The position numbers were made by a program, and so were the translations under genes. The notes under the pieces are model-generated. The model had not been told where the DNA came from. It saw nothing but the letters and a program-made list of their open reading frames with translations, and ran no database searches. A stretch of 43,243 nucleotides of DNA from positions 1 to 43,243 of the forward strand of contig JAJYZC010000027.1 in the NCBI GenBank assembly GCA_021800255.1. Direction: 5' to 3'. Below, piece after piece: positions 33,112-42,587 of the stretch. This stretch comes from Acidobacteriota bacterium (lineage in GTDB: Bacteria > Acidobacteriota > Terriglobia > Terriglobales > Acidobacteriaceae). Numbering within the stretch: the first letter of the stretch is position 1; every line of letters begins with the position of its first letter.

Positions 33112-33894
33112 TCACCGGGCCAGCGCCGCAGCAGGCAGGCGCAGGCCCTTGATAAATCGGGCTACTGCGCCGGGCGCTTCGTCCGGTTGGGAACGCTCGA
33201 TCAGCTCGACAATGGCGCTGCCGACGACCGCGGCGTCGGCTAACTCTCCCACCTGGGCAACGTGTTCCGCATTGCTGATGCCGAACCCCACGGCCACGGG
33301 CAGCTTGGTCCATCGCCGGATACGCTTGACCAGCGCGGCGGCGTCGGTTGTCAGGCTCGCCCGCGTGCCTGTAATGCCGGTGCGGGAGATGGCGTACACG
33401 AAACCCTTGGAGTGCGCGGCGATGGACTTCAGGCGCTCGTCGGGGCTGGTGGGCGCGGCCAGAAAAATCGGCGCCAGCCCCGCGCGCTCCAGTTCGGCCA
33501 GATATTCGCCGGCCTCTTCGACGATCATGTCGGTGGCCAGCACGCCATCCACTCCGGCCGCGGCGGCATCATCGGCAAATCTGCCCAGGCCGTAGCGCAG
33601 GATGGGATTGAGATAGCTGAAGATCACCAGGCCCGCCCCCGGCCGAACGGTGCGAATCTCCCCCGCCAAACCCACCACATCGCGCAGCCGCGTGCCGTGC
33701 GCCAAGGCGCGCTCGCTGGCGCGCTGGATGATGGGCCCGTCGGCAAGCGGATCGCTGAAAGGCACGCCCAGCTCGATCACATCCGCGCCCGCATCGATTG
33801 CGGCAAAGGCGATCTCCCGCGTCGCGTCGAGCGACGGATCGCCGGCGGTCAGATAAACCACAAGGCCCGGTTGGTGTGCGAAACGAATCGGCAT
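33112..33894 (-). CDS. trpA: Tryptophan synthase alpha chain
   Basis: TrpA cleaves indole-3-glycerol phosphate to indole and glyceraldehyde 3-phosphate. Indole is channelled to TrpB. The 260-residue barrel has YLTAGDPSL near residue 14, the catalytic Glu in VIELGVPFSDPLADGP (with the second catalytic Asp in DPLADG), and VGFGISNAEH and GSAIVE near the C terminus. The start at 33894 gives MPIRFAHQPGLVVYL, lacking the usual first helix by about ten residues; the 18-residue in-frame extension upstream does not look like TrpA. It follows trpB after 66 nt. Confidence 0.95.
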   Translation of the reverse strand: MPIRFAHQPGLVVYLTAGDPSLDATREIAFAAIDAGADVIELGVPFSDPLADGPIIQRASERALAHGTRLRDVVGLAGEIRTVRPGAGLVIFSYLNPILRYGLGRFADDAAAAGVDGVLATDMIVEEAGEYLAELERAGLAPIFLAAPTSPDERLKSIAAHSKGFVYAISRTGITGTRASLTTDAAALVKRIRRWTKLPVAVGFGISNAEHVAQVGELADAAVVGSAIVELIERSQPDEAPGAVARFIKGLRLPAAALAR

Positions 33895-33960
33895 CTTTCC
33901 ACAAATTTGGTTCCCTGGGCCTCGATTTTGAGACCTGGGATTGCACAATCTCTTCTTTCC

Positions 33961-35169
33961 CTACAACTTCAACTCGCGGGCCAATATCCCCATGTCCTTG
34001 TCGCCGCGCCCGGAAAGGTTCACCACCAGTATGTCATGCGGGATCAGCGCAGGAGCTATGCGTAGAGCCTCGGCCACCGCGTGCGCGCTTTCGAGCGCGG
34101 GCAAAATCCCTTCCGTCCGCGCCAGCTTCACCACCGCATCGAGCGCGGTGGCATCGTCGCATGAGACGTACTCCGCGCGGCCGGAATCGTGAAGCATGGC
34201 GTGCTCGGGGCCGATGGAGGCGTAGTCCAAGCCCGCCGAAACCGAGTGCGTAAGCGCGATCTGGCCGTCCTCGTCCTGAAGGACGTAAGAGTAAGTGCCC
34301 TGGAGCACGCCGGGCGCGCCGCCCTGGAAACGCGCCGCATGCTCGCCCAACGCCGTTCCGCGCCCGCCAGCCTCCACGCCGATCAGGCGCACCGCGCGAT
34401 CCGGGATGAACTCGTAGAACGCGCCGATGGAGTTCGACCCGCCGCCCACGCAGGCAATGATGGCTGCCGGCAGCCGGCCCTCTTTTGCGAGAATCTGCTC
34501 CTTCAGTTCGCGGCCGATCACACGCTGGAAGTCGCGCACCATGGTGGGGTAAGGGTGCGCGCCGAGCGCCGAGCCCAGCAGATAATAGGTGGTGCGCACG
34601 TTGGTCACCCAGTCGCGCATGGCCTCGCTGATGGCGTCCTTGAGCGTCTTCGAGCCCGACGAGACGCCGCGCACCTCCGCGCCCAGCAGCCTCATGCGCT
34701 GCACGTTCAGCGCCTGGCGCTCCATGTCCACGTCACCCATGTAGATGACGCAATCGAGGCCCAGCAGCGCGCAGACGGTGGCCGTGGCCACGCCATGCTG
34801 GCCCGCGCCGGTCTCGGCGATCACGCGCTTTTTGCCCATGCGCCTGGCCAGCAATCCCTGGCCCAGCGCGTTGTTGATCTTGTGCGCGCCGGTGTGCAGC
34901 AGGTCTTCGCGCTTGAGGTAGATCTTGGCCCCGCCCAGTTGTTCCGTGAGCCGCTTCGAGAGATAGAGCGGCGTGGGACGGCCGGCGTAGTCGTGGAGCA
35001 GCGCGTTCAGCTCCGCATGGAAGGCCGCGTCGGCCTTGGCGGCTTCGTATTCGCGCTCCAACTCATCGAGCGCGTAGACCAGCGTCTCCGGCACGTAGCG
35101 TCCGCCGTAGACGCCAAAGCGCCCCGGACGCGATTGCGAAGGGCTTGCCGGATGAAGGATGGATGCCAT
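33961..35169 (-). CDS. trpB: Tryptophan synthase beta chain
   Basis: TrpB condenses indole and serine to tryptophan with PLP. The 402 residues are typical of TrpB1. PLP Lys97 lies in [13 protein letters not shown], preceded by [19 protein letters not shown], the phosphate-binding GGGSNSIG and [16 protein letters not shown] follow. The start is ATG 35169 with GGAGA about 7 nt upstream. It heads the trpB-trpA pair; trpC, trpF and trpD are not in the window. The TTG-rich leader (35170-35250) shows no obvious trp attenuator. Confidence 0.97.
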   Translation of the reverse strand: MASILHPASPSQSRPGRFGVYGGRYVPETLVYALDELEREYEAAKADAAFHAELNALLHDYAGRPTPLYLSKRLTEQLGGAKIYLKREDLLHTGAHKINNALGQGLLARRMGKKRVIAETGAGQHGVATATVCALLGLDCVIYMGDVDMERQALNVQRMRLLGAEVRGVSSGSKTLKDAISEAMRDWVTNVRTTYYLLGSALGAHPYPTMVRDFQRVIGRELKEQILAKEGRLPAAIIACVGGGSNSIGAFYEFIPDRAVRLIGVEAGGRGTALGEHAARFQGGAPGVLQGTYSYVLQDEDGQIALTHSVSAGLDYASIGPEHAMLHDSGRAEYVSCDDATALDAVVKLARTEGILPALESAHAVAEALRIAPALIPHDILVVNLSGRGDKDMGILARELKL

Positions 35170-35304
35170 GAGAGTCTCCTGCGCTGCCCGGGAAAGGGGA
35201 CTGACCTAAGTGTACTAGGGCCAGATAGAGCGAACGAGAGCGGGTGGGTGGATCGATGACGCAGCACTCAGTTTTGGAACTTGCTGCAATATCTTATGCC
35301 CGCA

Positions 35305-36903
35305 CTATCGCTTCTCCGCCACGCTCTTGGCCTGGGTGAAGAGGTACAGGTAGTCCGGCCCGCCGGCCTTGGAGTCAGTACCGCTCATGTTGAAGCCGCC
35401 AAAGGGGTGCGCGCCCACCATAGCTCCCGTGCACTTTCGGTTGAAGTAGAGGTTGCCCACATGGAATTCGCGCCGGGCAAGGTCCAGCTTGGCGCGGTCG
35501 GTCGAATAGAGCGCGCCGGTAAGGCCGTACTCGGTGTTGTTAGCGATCTTCAACCCCTCCTCAAAGCTCGCGGTCTTGATGACCGCCAGCACCGGCCCGA
35601 AGATCTCCTCCTGCGCCAGCACCGCATCAGGAGAGACATCGGCAAACACGGTCGGCTCCAGGAAGAAGCCGTCTTCCACAGTGGGCGGCCGCTGCGGCCG
35701 CCCGCCGGCAACCAGATGGCCCTCCTTCTTGCCTATCTCGATATAACGCAGCATCGAGTCGAGGGCGGCCTGATTGATTACCGGGCCCAGGTTAGGGTTG
35801 GCCGCCGGGTCGCCGGCGGTCAGCCGGGCGACGCGCTCCCGCAGCCGCTCGACGAATACGTCGTAGACCGGCGCCTCAACGATGGCGCGCGAGCAGGCCG
35901 AGCACTTTTGCCCGCTGAATCCGTAAGCCGAGGCCACCACCCCGTCGAGGGCGGCGTCCAGGTCCGCATCGGCGCAGACCAGGATCGGGTCCTTGCCGCC
36001 CATCTCCAGGATGGTGCGCTTGATCCAGATCTGGCCGGGTTGAGTGCGGGCGGCGCACTCGTGAATCTGGAGGCCCACGGCCTTGGAGCCGGTAAAGGCG
36101 ATGAAGCGGGTCTTGGGATGCTCGACGACGGCGTTGCCGAAGCTGGCGCCCGAGCCAGGGCAGAAGTTCACCACGCCGTCTGGGAGTCCGGCTTCTTCGA
36201 GGACCTCCACGAACTTCGCGGCCACGGTTGGGGAGTCGCTCGAAGGCTTGAGGACCACTGTATTCCCAGTCACGATGGCGGCCGCCGTCATGCCCGCCAT
36301 AATGGCCAGCGGAAAGTTCCACGGCGGAATGACCGCGCCTACGCCAAGGGGGATGTAAAGCAGCTCGTCGCGTTCACCGGGGTACTGGATGGGCGGAACA
36401 GCCGCAGCCAGACGCAGCGCCTCGCGCGCGTAGAACTCAAGAAAGTCGATGGCCTCGCCTACGTCGGCGTCGGCCTCGGCCCAGTTCTTGCCCACCTCGT
36501 AGACAAGCCAGGCCGCGAACTCCAGCTTGCGCCGGCGAATGATCTCCGCCGCGCCCAAAAGCAGCGAGGCCCGCTCCCCAGCCGGAACCCGGCTCCAAGA
36601 CTCGAAGGCGCCGAGCGCCGCGGCCATCACCGCTTCAACCTGCGCCGCGCCGGCCTTCTGGTGCACCCCCACCACCTGCGCGGGCCGCGCCGGATTGATG
36701 GAGCGAATCTTCTCGCCGGTCTTCATCCGGCGCCCGCCCACGATCAGATCGTGCTCGGCGCCCAACTGCGCGGTCACCTTGTCCAGCGCCGCCCGCATGG
36801 CGCGCGCGTTCTCCGGCGCCTTGAAATCGACAAAGGGCTCGTTCGCAAAGGCGCCTTGCGGCGAACGCGACGGAATGGAATGGGAGATCATTGCCGTTGC
36901 CAT
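35305..36903 (-). CDS. pruA: 1-Pyrroline-5-carboxylate dehydrogenase
   Basis: This enzyme oxidises L-glutamate gamma-semialdehyde to glutamate with NAD in proline and arginine breakdown. The 532-residue ALDH has the P5CDH hallmarks: the long N-terminal arm (NEPFVDF near 22), VIPPWNFPLAIM, FTGSKAVG, EMGGKDP, catalytic Cys334 in GQKCSAC and EEIFGPVLAV. The C-terminal NRKCTGAMVGAHPFGGFNMSG is specific for this group. It is a stand-alone dehydrogenase, not PutA. The ATG at 36903 has no clear ribosome site; Met5 is possible. Proline dehydrogenase is not in the window. The gene is divergent from the aminotransferase. Confidence 0.94.
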   Translation of the reverse strand: MATAMISHSIPSRSPQGAFANEPFVDFKAPENARAMRAALDKVTAQLGAEHDLIVGGRRMKTGEKIRSINPARPAQVVGVHQKAGAAQVEAVMAAALGAFESWSRVPAGERASLLLGAAEIIRRRKLEFAAWLVYEVGKNWAEADADVGEAIDFLEFYAREALRLAAAVPPIQYPGERDELLYIPLGVGAVIPPWNFPLAIMAGMTAAAIVTGNTVVLKPSSDSPTVAAKFVEVLEEAGLPDGVVNFCPGSGASFGNAVVEHPKTRFIAFTGSKAVGLQIHECAARTQPGQIWIKRTILEMGGKDPILVCADADLDAALDGVVASAYGFSGQKCSACSRAIVEAPVYDVFVERLRERVARLTAGDPAANPNLGPVINQAALDSMLRYIEIGKKEGHLVAGGRPQRPPTVEDGFFLEPTVFADVSPDAVLAQEEIFGPVLAVIKTASFEEGLKIANNTEYGLTGALYSTDRAKLDLARREFHVGNLYFNRKCTGAMVGAHPFGGFNMSGTDSKAGGPDYLYLFTQAKSVAEKR

Positions 36904-37079
36904 AACAGAGACAGTGTAGTCCAGATTGCAGCAGGGCGGATAAGCGAATGGACGGGAGAGCAGGGCAATGGATCACCGTGCCGCCAGGGGCTTTTCGTGC
37001 CGGAATGGGAAGATGGCCGCATCCGGGCAGTCTCAATCCGCTGTGACGCAGGGAACAGAGCCGGCGAGATGGGACTTTG

Positions 37080-37085
37080 TATAAT
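37080..37085 (+). promoter_or_regulatory. Candidate -10 box of the aminotransferase gene
   Basis: A perfect TATAAT lies 68 nt before the ATG at 37154. No good -35 is found at 16-18 nt spacing, so this is a partial promoter match that could depend on an activator. Confidence 0.35.
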
Positions 37086-37153
37086 GCCTTCTACCATTGG
37101 CGGCGGCGGATATATTCTGGTTCCTCGCCTGGCGCAGAGGAAAAGGAGGGGTC

Positions 37154-38347
37154 ATGACGGCGGCATCGGTTGGGCGCGCGTTACCTTTGGCACAACGCAT
37201 GTCGCGGCTCGGCACCGAGACTGCGTTTGAGGTTCTGAGCAAAGCCAAGGCCCTGGAGCGGCAGGGCAAGAGCATCATTCATCTGGAGATCGGTGAGCCC
37301 GATTTCAACACCCCGGCCAACGTGGTGGAGGCGGCGGTGGATGCGCTGCGCAAGGGCTGGACCCACTACGGGCCCTCCGCCGGACTGCCCGAACTGCGCC
37401 AGGCCATCGCCGGGTACATAGGCCGCACACGCGGCGTGGAGGTTTCACCGGAGGAAGTGGTGGTGACGCCGGGCGGCAAGCCCATTATGTTCTTCACCAT
37501 GCTGGCCCTGGTGGACGAAGGCGACGAGGTCATCTATCCCAATCCGGGGTTCCCCATCTACGAATCCATGATCAACTACGTCGGCGGCACGGCAGTGCCC
37601 ATCCCGCTGCGCGAGGAACGCGATTTCGCCATGGACGTGAATGAGATGGCGGCGTTGATTACGGACCGCACCAAACTGATTATCCTCAATTCGCCGCAGA
37701 ATCCCACCGGCGGCGTGCTTTCGCGCGCAGACATCGAGCGCGCAGCCGAGGCCATCGGCAACCGCAACATCATGCTCCTCTCCGATGAAATTTACAGCCG
37801 GCTGCAATTCGAGGGCGAGCCGTTCTCGATCCTGTCTATCCCGGAGATGCGCGAGCGGACGATTTTGCTGGACGGTTTCTCGAAGACCTACGCGATGACC
37901 GGCTGGCGCATGGGCTACGGCGTCATGCAGACCAGCCTGGCGGCGCACATCACGCGGCTGATGACCAACTCCAACTCCTGCACGGCCAGCTTCACGCAGA
38001 TCGCCGGCGTCGAGGCGCTCAGCGGCGACCAGAGCGCGGTGGGCCTCATGCGCACGGAGTTCGAGCGCCGCTGCCGTGCGTTTGTCAACGGGATCAACAA
38101 GATTGAAGGCTTCAGCGCGCGCATGCCCAAGGGCGCATTCTACGTTTTCGCCAACATTACAGGAACGGGTTGGGAGTCGAAGCGGCTGGCCGGCGCGCTG
38201 CTCGAGGAAGCCGGCGTGGCGGCATTGCCGGGCACATCCTTCGGCCGGTATGGCGAAGGCTATCTGCGCTTCAGCGTAGCCAACTCCATGGACAACCTGA
38301 TGGAGGCCTTGCAGCGAATCGGCGCATGGGCGAAGCGAAATCTGTAG
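37154..38347 (+). CDS. Class I/II PLP-dependent aminotransferase
   Basis: This aminotransferase is of the aspartate aminotransferase I-beta/gamma type. The 397 residues have LEIGEPDFNTP (about 45-55), HYGPSAGLPELR, the PLP-contacting NSPQNPTGG, DEIYSRL, PLP Lys244 in GFSKTYAMTGWRMGY, and the substrate Arg in YLRFSVANS. Met 37154 is chosen because AAGGAGG lies about 6 nt upstream; an in-frame ATG at 37097 is rejected. It may transaminate aspartate or an aromatic or branched substrate; sequence does not decide. The transketolase gene follows after 94 nt on the same strand. Confidence 0.92.
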   Translation: MTAASVGRALPLAQRMSRLGTETAFEVLSKAKALERQGKSIIHLEIGEPDFNTPANVVEAAVDALRKGWTHYGPSAGLPELRQAIAGYIGRTRGVEVSPEEVVVTPGGKPIMFFTMLALVDEGDEVIYPNPGFPIYESMINYVGGTAVPIPLREERDFAMDVNEMAALITDRTKLIILNSPQNPTGGVLSRADIERAAEAIGNRNIMLLSDEIYSRLQFEGEPFSILSIPEMRERTILLDGFSKTYAMTGWRMGYGVMQTSLAAHITRLMTNSNSCTASFTQIAGVEALSGDQSAVGLMRTEFERRCRAFVNGINKIEGFSARMPKGAFYVFANITGTGWESKRLAGALLEEAGVAALPGTSFGRYGEGYLRFSVANSMDNLMEALQRIGAWAKRNL

Positions 38348-38441
38348 GCAGCGCGCCTCTGCGCCTTGGAGCGCGGAGCCGCGAAAGCGACGGAGCGCGC
38401 GAGCATCCCGCCCTGGTTTTTGGGCGTGAAAGGAGCAAGCG

Positions 38442-40487
38442 ATGGCGCTCAGGGACTCGGCAACCGGACAGGTAGTCCGGGAATACTCGATTGAGAAGCT
38501 CGAAGACGCCGCGCTGCTGATGCGCGGCTACAATCTGGTGGCGCTGTGCGCCGCGGGCTCGGGCCACGCCGGAGGCACCCTTTCCATCATGGACGTCACG
38601 GCCGCTTTGTACCTGCACGCGGCCGATCTCGATCCCAAGAATCCCTCCTGGGAGGACCGCGACCGGATCGTCTGGTCGGCAGGACACAAAGCGCCGGCCC
38701 TTTACGCGGGGCTGGGTATGGCCGGCTTTTTCCCAATCGCAGAGACGGTGACTCTGCGCAAGCTCGGCTCGCCGTTCCAGGGGCATCCGCACTGGCGCAA
38801 GCTGGCAGGAGTGGAGATTTCTTCTGGCTCGCTAGGCCAGGGATTGAGCGTGGCCGTGGGCATGGCGCTGGCTGCGCGCATCGGCGGCAAGCAGCACAAG
38901 GTCTTCTGCCTGATGGGCGACGGAGAGCAGCAGGAGGGACAGATTTGGGAGGCGGCGATGGAAGCCGGGCATTATGGCCTCAGCAACCTCATCGCTATCG
39001 TAGATTGCAATCGCCTGCAGATCGACGGCTGGGTGAAAGATGTGATGCGGGTCGAGCCGCTGGAGGCCAAGTACGCCAGCTTCGGCTGGGAGACGATGCG
39101 CATCGACGGGCACAAGATGAGCGCCATCGTGGCCGCGCTGGATAGGGCCAGAACCGCGGAGGGTAAGCCCGTGGTCATTCTCGCCGATACGGTCAAAGGC
39201 AAGGGCGTGAGCTTTATGGAGAACCGACCGGGCTGGCACGGCAAAGCGCCCGTCCGCGAGGAGCTGGATGCGGCGCTCAAAGAGCTGGGCCTGAGCGAAC
39301 GCATACCCGTGGAGCGGCTCCTCAATACAGCCAGAAGCTACCAGGCGGAGGCCGAACTCAAGCTCCGAGCCAAGACGCCCCGCTTCTCGCGCGACTACTG
39401 GTGGAACGCAGGCGCCAATATGCAAGTGAAGATGGAGCCGGCGCGCAAGGGCTTCGGCCGGGCGCTGGCTGCCAGCGGCGATGACGAGCGCGTGGTGTGC
39501 ATCGGCCTGGACATCTCCGGATCGATCACCATCAGCGAGTTTTACGCCGGCAAGCCGGAGCGGGGCAATCGCTGGATCAGCATGGGGATTGCCGAGCAAT
39601 CGGCCACGGCCGCCGCGGCGGGCATGGCGCGCGAAGGTAAGCTGCCGGTGCTGGGTTCCTATGCCACGTTCTCCGCGGCGCGCAACCTCGATCAGCTTCG
39701 CGTCTCGGTGTGCTACTCGAACCTCAGTGTTCTGGTGGCCGGAGCGCATGCCGGCGTCTCGGTCGGCCCCGACGGCGCCACCCATCAGGCGCTCGAAGAT
39801 CTCTTCGCCATGCAGGGGCTGCCCAATATGTCGGTGGCCGTTCCCTGCGACGCTGAGGAGACGCGCAAGGCCACGCGCTACCTGCTGCTCGAACACCAGG
39901 GACCCAAATACATTCGCTTTGCCCGTGAAGCCACGCCTATCGTGACGGACGAAAACACCCCCTTTGTCTTTGGGCGGGCCAACGCGATCCGGCTGCGCGC
40001 TGAAGCCGCCAACTTCGCCGAAGCGTTTGAGACGCGCCTGGCGGCGGACTATCAGAACGAAGCTGAGGACCTGAGCATCGTGGCCATCGGACCTATGGTT
40101 CCAGAGGCAATGCGCGCAGCCTGGATCCTAAAGCGGGAGTTTGGCTACGAGACGCGAGTCGTGAACCTGCACACGCTCAAGCCCATCGATGCGGAGGCCA
40201 TCGTGCGCGCCGCCAAGGAAACCGGCGTAGTGGTCACCGCTGAGGAGCATCAGACCGGCGCGCTGGCCTGGCGCGTGAGCGCAATCTTGACAGAAAGCCG
40301 CGAGCTGTACGGCTTGCCGGTGATTACCGGCGCCATCGGCGTTCAGGACCGTTTCGGCGACTCTGGCGCACCCTGGGAGCTGGTGAAGGAGCTCGGAGTG
40401 AGCGCCGAGCACATCGCTCACAAAGCGGCGGAGTTGATGGCCGTCAAAAAGAAATCCGCCGCGGAGGCGCATCATTCGCCGGCGTAG
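38442..40487 (+). CDS. tkt: Transketolase (full length)
   Basis: Transketolase moves two-carbon units between sugar phosphates with thiamine diphosphate, yielding erythrose 4-phosphate and ribose 5-phosphate. The N-terminal half (1-310) has SGHAGGTLS, WSAGHKAPALYA and the ThDP motif MGDGEQQEGQIWEA with DCNRLQIDG. The C-terminal half (325-665) has catalytic Glu385 in GIAEQSA, the Pyr domain GSYATFSA and a terminal domain. The 681 residues look like a fusion of the two subunits that are separate in split transketolases. The junction near 311-340 is Lys/Arg/Glu-rich. AAGGAG precedes the ATG by about 8 nt. Confidence 0.94.
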   Translation: MALRDSATGQVVREYSIEKLEDAALLMRGYNLVALCAAGSGHAGGTLSIMDVTAALYLHAADLDPKNPSWEDRDRIVWSAGHKAPALYAGLGMAGFFPIAETVTLRKLGSPFQGHPHWRKLAGVEISSGSLGQGLSVAVGMALAARIGGKQHKVFCLMGDGEQQEGQIWEAAMEAGHYGLSNLIAIVDCNRLQIDGWVKDVMRVEPLEAKYASFGWETMRIDGHKMSAIVAALDRARTAEGKPVVILADTVKGKGVSFMENRPGWHGKAPVREELDAALKELGLSERIPVERLLNTARSYQAEAELKLRAKTPRFSRDYWWNAGANMQVKMEPARKGFGRALAASGDDERVVCIGLDISGSITISEFYAGKPERGNRWISMGIAEQSATAAAAGMAREGKLPVLGSYATFSAARNLDQLRVSVCYSNLSVLVAGAHAGVSVGPDGATHQALEDLFAMQGLPNMSVAVPCDAEETRKATRYLLLEHQGPKYIRFAREATPIVTDENTPFVFGRANAIRLRAEAANFAEAFETRLAADYQNEAEDLSIVAIGPMVPEAMRAAWILKREFGYETRVVNLHTLKPIDAEAIVRAAKETGVVVTAEEHQTGALAWRVSAILTESRELYGLPVITGAIGVQDRFGDSGAPWELVKELGVSAEHIAHKAAELMAVKKKSAAEAHHSPA

Positions 40488-40562
40488 ATATTTGTAGCGC
40501 AGACGCCGGTTCCTGCCCTTGCAACGCTCCGCTCCATGCTCGTTTCGATCCCGGCGCCGGTT

Positions 40563-42587
40563 CTACGGCGCATAACCCACGACGCCGGCCTTCGCATCCT
40601 CGATGGAGACGCCGGTCTGCTCTAGCGTTTCTCCGGTAGCGCGATCAAGGTTCACCTGCGCCTTCTCATATGCCGTCTGAGCAGCCAAAAAGGCCGATTG
40701 GGCAATGGCCAGTTGGTGTTGGGCAACCAGCGTATCGTAGCTGGACACGGCGCCGAGCCTCTGTTCCTGCGTGGTGATTTCAAAGGTGCGCTGCGCCAGA
40801 TCGCTGGCTTGCTGCGCGGCTTGGACGCGGGCCTGAGCCTGCTGCAGCGCGAAGAGCGCGTTGCGCACGTCGAAGCGGATAGTCTTCTTTTGTTCCTCGT
40901 AGTTGATCTGCTGTTGCCGGTATTCGAGCGCCGCCCGCAGCTGATCCGCCTTGTGGACGCGGTTGCGAAGGTTGATGGACAGATTCATGCCCACCTGGTA
41001 ATCCGGCGAGGAGTAATTGAAGGTATTCACGAACATGTCGCCGAAGCCCGTAGGAAGATCGGAGTTGCATTCTGTCGCCGGACTCAGGTTACAAGTTGGG
41101 TTTTTGGGGCCCGCAATGCCGGCTCCTCCATAAACGCCGTAGAGGTTCAGGCTGGGCAATAGCTCGCTGCGGATGGACCTGAGACTGGCTCGCGCCTTCT
41201 CCATTGCGATCTGCTCCTCCGCGACGTCGGGACGGTTCTTTTCGGCCTCGGCGATCAGCGTGTCAATCGATTTGGAGGCGTTGGGATCGGGCGGGCCGGT
41301 GCGATCCAGGGGAATGACCGGCATCTCATCGATCGCCGGACTATCGCTTCTGGTGAGGGCGTTCTTCATGAGAAGCTCGTTCAGGCGGAGATTGGCGCGT
41401 GCAATCGTCAGGTCGCCTTCGCTGGAGGCCACGTCCGTCTCGTCCTTCATCACCTGTAGGGCCGGAATTGCGTTCAGATTGAGTTTCTTCTGGTCGTCCT
41501 GGAGGGTCTCTTGCGCAAAGGCCAGCGAACGCTCCCTCACCTGCACGTTTTCATAGGCGTTCACCAGGTCCCAATAGATGTTCTCCACCTGCGTGACGGT
41601 GGCGATGACCTGAGCGCGGAACGCAAGGTTGGTAACCGTGAGGTCCTGCTTGGCGATTACAATCCAGCGTTTATTGGTCGCAAAGCCGAAACCAGCGAGC
41701 AGCGGCTGGCTGAGTACCAACTGGAAATTCGAGTAGAGCGTGGGATTGATGGCTTGGTATGGGCTGTTATTCGCAAAACGCTGCCCCACGTAACTGACTG
41801 AAAGGTTGGTGCCCAGCGGGAACGATTGCGAGTAGTTGGCCACCGCCTCAATGTTGTTCTGATCGAAGATGGGAACCCCATACGTGAAGACGTTGCCTTC
41901 TTCCTGGACGGTGTGATTCACGTAACCGTTGAAATTCAAATAGGGATCGAAAGAAGGTACATAGACTCCGGCGCCCAGCGTCGAGGTCACGATGCCGCCC
42001 GCACCCGCGCCCGCCGATCCTGAACTTTCGCCTCCGCCGCCGCCCGAAGAGCTGAATCCGCCCTGTGTAGAGGACTGCATGATTCCGGTGTTGACGCCGT
42101 TCGCAACGCCTCCGGCCTTGGTGCGCGCGTAGTCCGCTTGCGCAATGGGAAAGTTATAGCGGAAATAGGCGATGTCGAGGTTGTTCTCGATGGCCAGAGC
42201 GATGGCGTCGTGCAACGAAAGGTACAGCTTTCCGCTGCGGATTAAAGTTCTCAAGAGCGGCGAGTTGTGCAGGTTCGGCGGAGGCACCGTGACGGGCATA
42301 TAGGGCGAGAACGGATTATGCGAATGGGGCATCCCGATGTGAAACGGCGTTGCCTGTATAGCCGGCTGCTGCTGCGCCTGCTGCATGGCCTGCGCCAGCG
42401 AAATCGGCGCCGCCGCAGCGCGGCTCACAGCCGGCCCCGGCGCCTCCGGCGGCAGCGCGGTTCCCGCGCTGGAAGGCGCAGGTTGCGGCGCCGCTGGCTC
42501 CGCAGCCCAAGCCGGGTTTACCTGCAATAAAAGAATCGCAGCGATGGTCGCGATGGTTTTGCCCAAACTCGTCTTCAAACTTTTCAC
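40563..42587 (-). CDS. TolC-family outer membrane efflux protein
   Basis: This is the outer membrane channel of a tripartite exporter. At 674 residues it is longer than usual (about 430-500). It has a signal peptide (1-28), an Ala/Pro/Gln-rich extension (29-120), the first OEP repeat starting with LSLHDAIALAIENN (about 122), and a Gly/Ser-rich loop (about 175-205). Strand and coiled-coil regions follow, and the second OEP repeat ends in QVNLDRATGETLE. A Cys pair (TCNLSPATEC) lies near 495. The start is GTG 42587, overlapping the stop of the ABC gene by 4 nt, with GGAGG about 10 nt upstream. It is co-translated with the ATPase. Confidence 0.9.
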   Translation of the reverse strand: MKSLKTSLGKTIATIAAILLLQVNPAWAAEPAAPQPAPSSAGTALPPEAPGPAVSRAAAAPISLAQAMQQAQQQPAIQATPFHIGMPHSHNPFSPYMPVTVPPPNLHNSPLLRTLIRSGKLYLSLHDAIALAIENNLDIAYFRYNFPIAQADYARTKAGGVANGVNTGIMQSSTQGGFSSSGGGGGESSGSAGAGAGGIVTSTLGAGVYVPSFDPYLNFNGYVNHTVQEEGNVFTYGVPIFDQNNIEAVANYSQSFPLGTNLSVSYVGQRFANNSPYQAINPTLYSNFQLVLSQPLLAGFGFATNKRWIVIAKQDLTVTNLAFRAQVIATVTQVENIYWDLVNAYENVQVRERSLAFAQETLQDDQKKLNLNAIPALQVMKDETDVASSEGDLTIARANLRLNELLMKNALTRSDSPAIDEMPVIPLDRTGPPDPNASKSIDTLIAEAEKNRPDVAEEQIAMEKARASLRSIRSELLPSLNLYGVYGGAGIAGPKNPTCNLSPATECNSDLPTGFGDMFVNTFNYSSPDYQVGMNLSINLRNRVHKADQLRAALEYRQQQINYEEQKKTIRFDVRNALFALQQAQARVQAAQQASDLAQRTFEITTQEQRLGAVSSYDTLVAQHQLAIAQSAFLAAQTAYEKAQVNLDRATGETLEQTGVSIEDAKAGVVGYAP

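Noticed and set aside
35281-37230. Long plus-strand frame opposite P5C dehydrogenase
   Set aside because: It is a shadow of the dehydrogenase gene; the translation is Gly/Arg/His-rich with no domain.
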